The translations under genes and the position numbers were made by a program. The notes beneath the pieces are model-generated. The model saw only the letters and a program-made list of their open reading frames with translations. It had not been told where the DNA came from and did no database searches. From NCBI GenBank assembly GCA_024692905.1, contig JAILLY010000041.1, forward strand, positions 1-62,587: a DNA stretch of 62,587 nt, given 5' to 3'. This DNA comes from Lachnospiraceae bacterium (GTDB lineage: Bacteria > Bacillota > Clostridia > Lachnospirales > Lachnospiraceae). This document shows positions 59,337 to 62,587 of this stretch, one piece after another. Each line of letters starts with the position of its first letter. Position 1 is the first letter of the stretch.

Positions 59337-62192
59337 TCACTTATTCTTGCTCTCATGATAGGTCTTCCTGGCTTCATCGAGGCCTGCCTTGGCACCTGCG
59401 ATACCTGCCTTGGCAACTTCCTTGCCTATCTTAGCCGCCTCAACACCTGCCTTAACGACTTCCGAAGCAACTTCCTTAGCCACCTCGACTGCCTTATCGG
59501 CGAACTCCTTCGTGCTGTCCTTTGCATCCTTCATGCGGTCGCTGAAGCTTCCTGCTTCCTTCTCGTTCTTCCGGGCTATTGCTGCCTGAGCCGCGGCAAG
59601 CCTTGCGATCGGTACGCGGAACGGTGAGCAGCTTACATAGTCAAGTCCAAGCTTATTGCAGAACTCGATGGATGTCGGATCGCCGCCGTGTTCTCCGCAG
59701 ATACCTATATGAAGCTTCGGATTCTCGGGCTTGCCAAGCTTAACTGACATTTCCATAAGCCTGCCGACACCGGTCTGGTCAAGCCTTGCGAAAGGATCGT
59801 TCTCAAATATCTTCGTATCGTAATATGCCTCGAGGAACTTGCCTGAATCATCCCTTGAGAAACCGAAAGTCATCTGGGTAAGGTCGTTCGTGCCGAAGCA
59901 GAAGAAATCAGCTTCCCTGGCGATCTCATCAGCCGTGAGCGCCGCTCTGGGGATCTCGATCATCGTACCAACCTCATATTCAAGTGAAGCACCTGCCGAC
60001 GCGATCTCCTCATCAGCCGTCTCAACAACTACCTTCTTTACTGACTTAAATTCCTTGACATCACAGATAAGCGGGATCATGATCTCAGGCTTAAGGTTCC
60101 AGTCCGGATGCTCGCCGGCAACCTTGATCGCGGCCCTTATAACTGCCTTTGTCTGCATCTTTGCGATCTCGGGATAGGTGATGCTGAGACGGCATCCCCT
60201 GTGGCCCATCATCGGATTGAACTCATGCAGTGACTGGATGTATTCCTTGATCTTATCAACACTCTTGCCGGTATTTGCAGCAAGTTTCTCGATATCCTTT
60301 TCCTCGGTGGGAAGGAACTCATGAAGCGGGGGATCTAAGAACCTTATGGTAACGGGACATCCCTCAAGTGCCTCGTAGATCTCTTCGAAATCGCCCTGCT
60401 GGTAAGGAAGTATCTTATCAAGTGCCTTCTCCCTCTCTTCCACGGTATCCGAGCAGATCATCTGGCGGAATGCCTCGATACGATCCTCTTCAAAGAACAT
60501 ATGCTCCGTACGGCAAAGGCCTATTCCTTCGGCTCCGAGTTCACGTGCCTTCCTTGCATCCGCGGGAGTATCGGCATTGGTACGTACCTTCATTGTACGG
60601 TACTTGTCCGCCCATGCCATTACCCTGCCGAATTCGCCTGCTATCTGCGCATCCACGGTCGGGATGATACCGTCATAGATATTACCGGTCGTTCCGTCTA
60701 TACTTATCTCGGATCCTTCCTTGAAGGTCTTTCCTGCGAGAGTAAACTTCTTATTTGCCTCATCCATGACAATGTCGCCGCAGCCGGATACGCAGCACTC
60801 ACCCATACCGCGCGCAACTACCGCCGCATGGCTCGTCATTCCGCCGCGCACCGTGAGTATACCCTGAGCAGCCTTCATTCCCGTGATATCCTCGGGTGAA
60901 GTCTCAAGACGTACCAGAACGACCTTTTCGCCCTTAGCCGCCCATGTAACCGCATCGTCAGCCGTGAACACAACCTTACCGCAGGCTGCGCCGGGTGATG
61001 CTCCGAGTCCCTTGCCTATGGGCGTTGCCGCCTTAAGTGCGGCTGCGTCAAACTGGGGATGCAGGAGCGTATCGAGGTTACGGGGCTCGATCATGGCAAC
61101 TGCCTCTTCCTCGGTCCTCATTCCGTCATCAAAAAGATCGCATGCTATCTTGAGCGCCGCCTGAGCGGTCCTCTTGCCGTTCCTGGTCTGGAGCATGTAT
61201 AACTTGTTGTGCTCAACGGTAAATTCCATATCCTGCATGTCACGGTAATGACTCTCCAGCTTACCGCAGACATCCTTGAACTGCTCAAATGCCTCGGGGA
61301 ACTTCTCCTCCATCTCGGCTATCTTCATCGGGGTACGTACACCCGCAACTACGTCTTCGCCCTGGGCGTTCGTAAGGAATTCTCCGAACAGTCCCTTGTT
61401 TCCGGTCGCGGGATCACGGGTGAAGGCAACGCCGGTACCGCAGTCATCGCCCATGTTTCCGAAGGCCATTGACTGTACGTTTACTGCGGTTCCCCATGAA
61501 TAAGGTATATCGTTGTCACGTCTGTATACATTTGCACGCGGATTATCCCATGAGCGGAACACAGCCTTTATGGCACCGTAAAGCTGCTCCTTGGGATCAT
61601 TTGGAAAGTCACTTCCGATCTTAGCCTTATATTCTGCCTTAAACTGCTCCGCGAGTTTCTTAAGATCCTCCGCATCAAGCTCAACGTCCTGCTTAACGCC
61701 CTTCTCTTCCTTCATCTTGTCGATCAGGGCCTCAAAATACTTCTTTCCGACCTCCATAACAACATCGGAATACATCTGTATGAACCTTCTGTAGCAGTCC
61801 CATGCCCAACGGGGGTTGTTTGACTTTTCCGCTATTACCTTTACAACGTCCTCGTTGAGGCCGAGGTTCAGTATGGTATCCATCATACCGGGCATCGAAG
61901 CACGGGCACCCGACCTTACCGATACAAGGAGGGGATTCTCAAGATCGCCGAACTTCTTGCCTGTGATCTCCTCCATCTTAAGAACATACTCATCGATCTG
62001 GCCGCGGATCTCATCATTGATCTCCCTGCCGTCTTCATAGTACTGAGTACATGCCTCCGTCGTGATTGTAAAGCCCTGAGGCACCGGGAGTCCCAGGTTG
62101 GTCATCTCAGCAAGGTTTGCGCCCTTACCTCCGAGCAGATTCCTCATATCGGCACTGCCCTCACTGAACAAATAAACCCATTTCCTACTCAT
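59337..62192 (-). CDS. ppdK: pyruvate, phosphate dikinase with extra C-terminal helical tail
   Basis: A 951-residue PPDK interconverting pyruvate + ATP + Pi and PEP + AMP + PPi, central to PPi-based glycolysis in anaerobes. N-terminal nucleotide domain GKGANLAEMTNLGLPVPQGFTITTEACTQYY, catalytic phospho-His in VRGGMTSHAAVVARGMGECCVSGCG (near residue 455), PEP/pyruvate barrel ending GICGEHGGDPTSIEFCNKLGLDYVSCSPFRVPIARLAAAQAAIA with its catalytic Cys. The usual protein ends about there (875 aa). Here 78 residues follow, Ala/Lys/Glu-rich and predicted helical (KAVEVAKEVASEVVKAGVEAAKIG). AAGGAGG precedes the ATG. Confidence 0.97.
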   Translation of the reverse strand: MSRKWVYLFSEGSADMRNLLGGKGANLAEMTNLGLPVPQGFTITTEACTQYYEDGREINDEIRGQIDEYVLKMEEITGKKFGDLENPLLVSVRSGARASMPGMMDTILNLGLNEDVVKVIAEKSNNPRWAWDCYRRFIQMYSDVVMEVGKKYFEALIDKMKEEKGVKQDVELDAEDLKKLAEQFKAEYKAKIGSDFPNDPKEQLYGAIKAVFRSWDNPRANVYRRDNDIPYSWGTAVNVQSMAFGNMGDDCGTGVAFTRDPATGNKGLFGEFLTNAQGEDVVAGVRTPMKIAEMEEKFPEAFEQFKDVCGKLESHYRDMQDMEFTVEHNKLYMLQTRNGKRTAQAALKIACDLFDDGMRTEEEAVAMIEPRNLDTLLHPQFDAAALKAATPIGKGLGASPGAACGKVVFTADDAVTWAAKGEKVVLVRLETSPEDITGMKAAQGILTVRGGMTSHAAVVARGMGECCVSGCGDIVMDEANKKFTLAGKTFKEGSEISIDGTTGNIYDGIIPTVDAQIAGEFGRVMAWADKYRTMKVRTNADTPADARKARELGAEGIGLCRTEHMFFEEDRIEAFRQMICSDTVEEREKALDKILPYQQGDFEEIYEALEGCPVTIRFLDPPLHEFLPTEEKDIEKLAANTGKSVDKIKEYIQSLHEFNPMMGHRGCRLSITYPEIAKMQTKAVIRAAIKVAGEHPDWNLKPEIMIPLICDVKEFKSVKKVVVETADEEIASAGASLEYEVGTMIEIPRAALTADEIAREADFFCFGTNDLTQMTFGFSRDDSGKFLEAYYDTKIFENDPFARLDQTGVGRLMEMSVKLGKPENPKLHIGICGEHGGDPTSIEFCNKLGLDYVSCSPFRVPIARLAAAQAAIARKNEKEAGSFSDRMKDAKDSTKEFADKAVEVAKEVASEVVKAGVEAAKIGKEVAKAGIAGAKAGLDEARKTYHESKNK

Positions 62193-62235
62193 ACTGCTCC
62201 TCCTTTATTCTTAATCTTTTTATTATCTTTACATT

Positions 62236-62263
62236 TGTATAGTCATTATACTAATTGTATCAA
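62236..62263 (-). promoter_or_regulatory. candidate promoter of ppdK
   Basis: Minus-strand TTGATA (62258-62263), 16-base spacer, TATACA (62236-62241). An alternative TATAAT lies about ten bases upstream (62246-62251) without a matching -35. Leader of about 37 bases. Confidence 0.4.
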
Positions 62264-62265
62264 AT

Positions 62266-62587
62266 TTAACCGCGTATATCAAGAAACTGTGCCTGTCCGT
62301 GTATGTTCATCATGCTTGAACATGAGGGTACGAAGATACAGTCACCCTTGTAAAAGTCGATCGAAAATCCTTCGCCGCTTACCGTTCCGCATCCGCCCAC
62401 ACACAAAAGCACCTTAAAGCTCACGCTGTCCGTCGAATATGTTACCCTTTGGCGCCTTTCGGTATTTATGATCATCCTGTATACCTCAAAGTACCTGCAC
62501 CGGCATAAAAGCTCCGATGCGACTCCCTGCCTGTATTTTAGGACCCTAAGAGGCTGTTTGGGTTCATCGGCAGAGGTAAGGTTTGCA
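62266..62587 (-). CDS. manA: mannose-6-phosphate isomerase, class I (C-terminal part only)
   Basis: The open frame enters from the right edge and ends at 62266; 106 residues are visible, equal to the C-terminal cupin domain of ManA. LRVLKYRQGVASELLCRCRYFEVYRMIINTE followed by SVSFKVLLCVGGCGTVSGEGFSIDFYKGDCIFVPSCSSMMNIHGQAQFLDI matches the end of B. subtilis-type ManA (CKYF.VYK, KGDxxxxPA). The internal ATG at 62475 is not the start. The enzyme interconverts fructose-6-P and mannose-6-P, the entry to GDP-mannose and hence to the Gmd/Fcl route encoded at 20336-22364. Confidence 0.85.
   Translation of the reverse strand, partial: ANLTSADEPKQPLRVLKYRQGVASELLCRCRYFEVYRMIINTERRQRVTYSTDSVSFKVLLCVGGCGTVSGEGFSIDFYKGDCIFVPSCSSMMNIHGQAQFLDIRG

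Noticed and set aside
1..62587. tRNA or rRNA genes, CRISPR array, insertion sequence, prophage or integrase
   Set aside because: None could be recognised on either strand; no T-loop-like consensus in a tRNA context and no transposase-like open frame.

Overview
The window looks like a chromosomal piece of a Gram-positive anaerobe of the Lachnospiraceae type (Butyrivibrio/Roseburia-like); this is an inference. It rests on strong Shine-Dalgarno sites, an S6-SSB-S18 ribosomal operon, a CpsC/CpsD/LCP polysaccharide-control operon, a sortase-like protein, a PPi-type pyruvate phosphate dikinase and an orphan TrpB2. About two thirds of the window is devoted to surface polysaccharide. No rRNA, tRNA, CRISPR array, transposase or phage gene was seen. 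No gene-free stretch exceeds 300 bases; the longest are 56010-56295 (repeats, a promoter and an operator-like palindrome), 26385-26656 (two hairpin terminators) and 6425-6651 (two divergent promoters).

Layout. 1-5445 (minus): polysaccharide operon with PglE-like aminotransferase, PglC-like phosphoglycosyl transferase, ATP-grasp, HAD phosphatase, WbuB-like GT4 and FnlA (cut by the left edge). 5549-6424 (minus): acidic coiled-coil protein of unknown role. 6652-8675 (plus): three small membrane proteins, two with an N-terminal zinc ribbon, probably paralogues. 8672-23749 (minus): one long operon-like run starting at a good promoter at 23791-23819: RmlD, YuiD-like membrane protein, Gmd, Fcl, three membrane proteins, GT2, a full-length polyprenyl glycosylphosphotransferase, GT2, GT2, GT4, a Wzy-like polymerase, a Wzx flippase and a second Wzy-like polymerase. 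23854-26384: a large membrane protein converging on a DHH phosphoesterase. 26657-27205: small exported protein. 27312-30975 (minus): sortase-like protein, CpsC, CpsD and LCP, i.e. the chain-length/tyrosine-kinase/wall-attachment module. 31145-31885: MgtC. 31873-38836 (minus): HD-GYP protein, hybrid sensor kinase with a beta-propeller sensor, and an aminotransferase. 38995-46447: GT4, GT2, a third Wzy-like protein, PssE/PssD-like paired glycosyltransferase, AGCS symporter and an acyl-CoA ligase. 46518-47562: rpsR, ssb, rpsF. 47709-51477: sirtuin, MaoC, acyl carrier protein, and an unusual AAC(3)-like/DUF4910 fusion. 51561-56009: a fourth O-antigen-ligase-like protein, membrane-anchored trigger-factor-like isomerase and TrpB2. 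56296-58426: small HMA protein plus a metal P-type ATPase. 58510-59268: PlsY. 59337-62192: PpdK with an extra C-terminal tail. 62266-62587: end of ManA.

How it fits together. ManA (mannose-6-phosphate), Gmd and Fcl outline a GDP-mannose to GDP-fucose route, RmlD the last step to dTDP-rhamnose, and FnlA/PglE-like enzymes N-acetylated 6-deoxy sugars. Two different initiating sugar transferases and four polymerase/ligase-like proteins suggest more than one glycan or a modular locus. The least familiar elements are the sortase-like protein without its catalytic cysteine, the zinc-ribbon membrane trio, the AAC(3)/DUF4910 fusion with ACP and MaoC, and a hairpin repeat (six copies here) of which one lies in frame inside a coding sequence.
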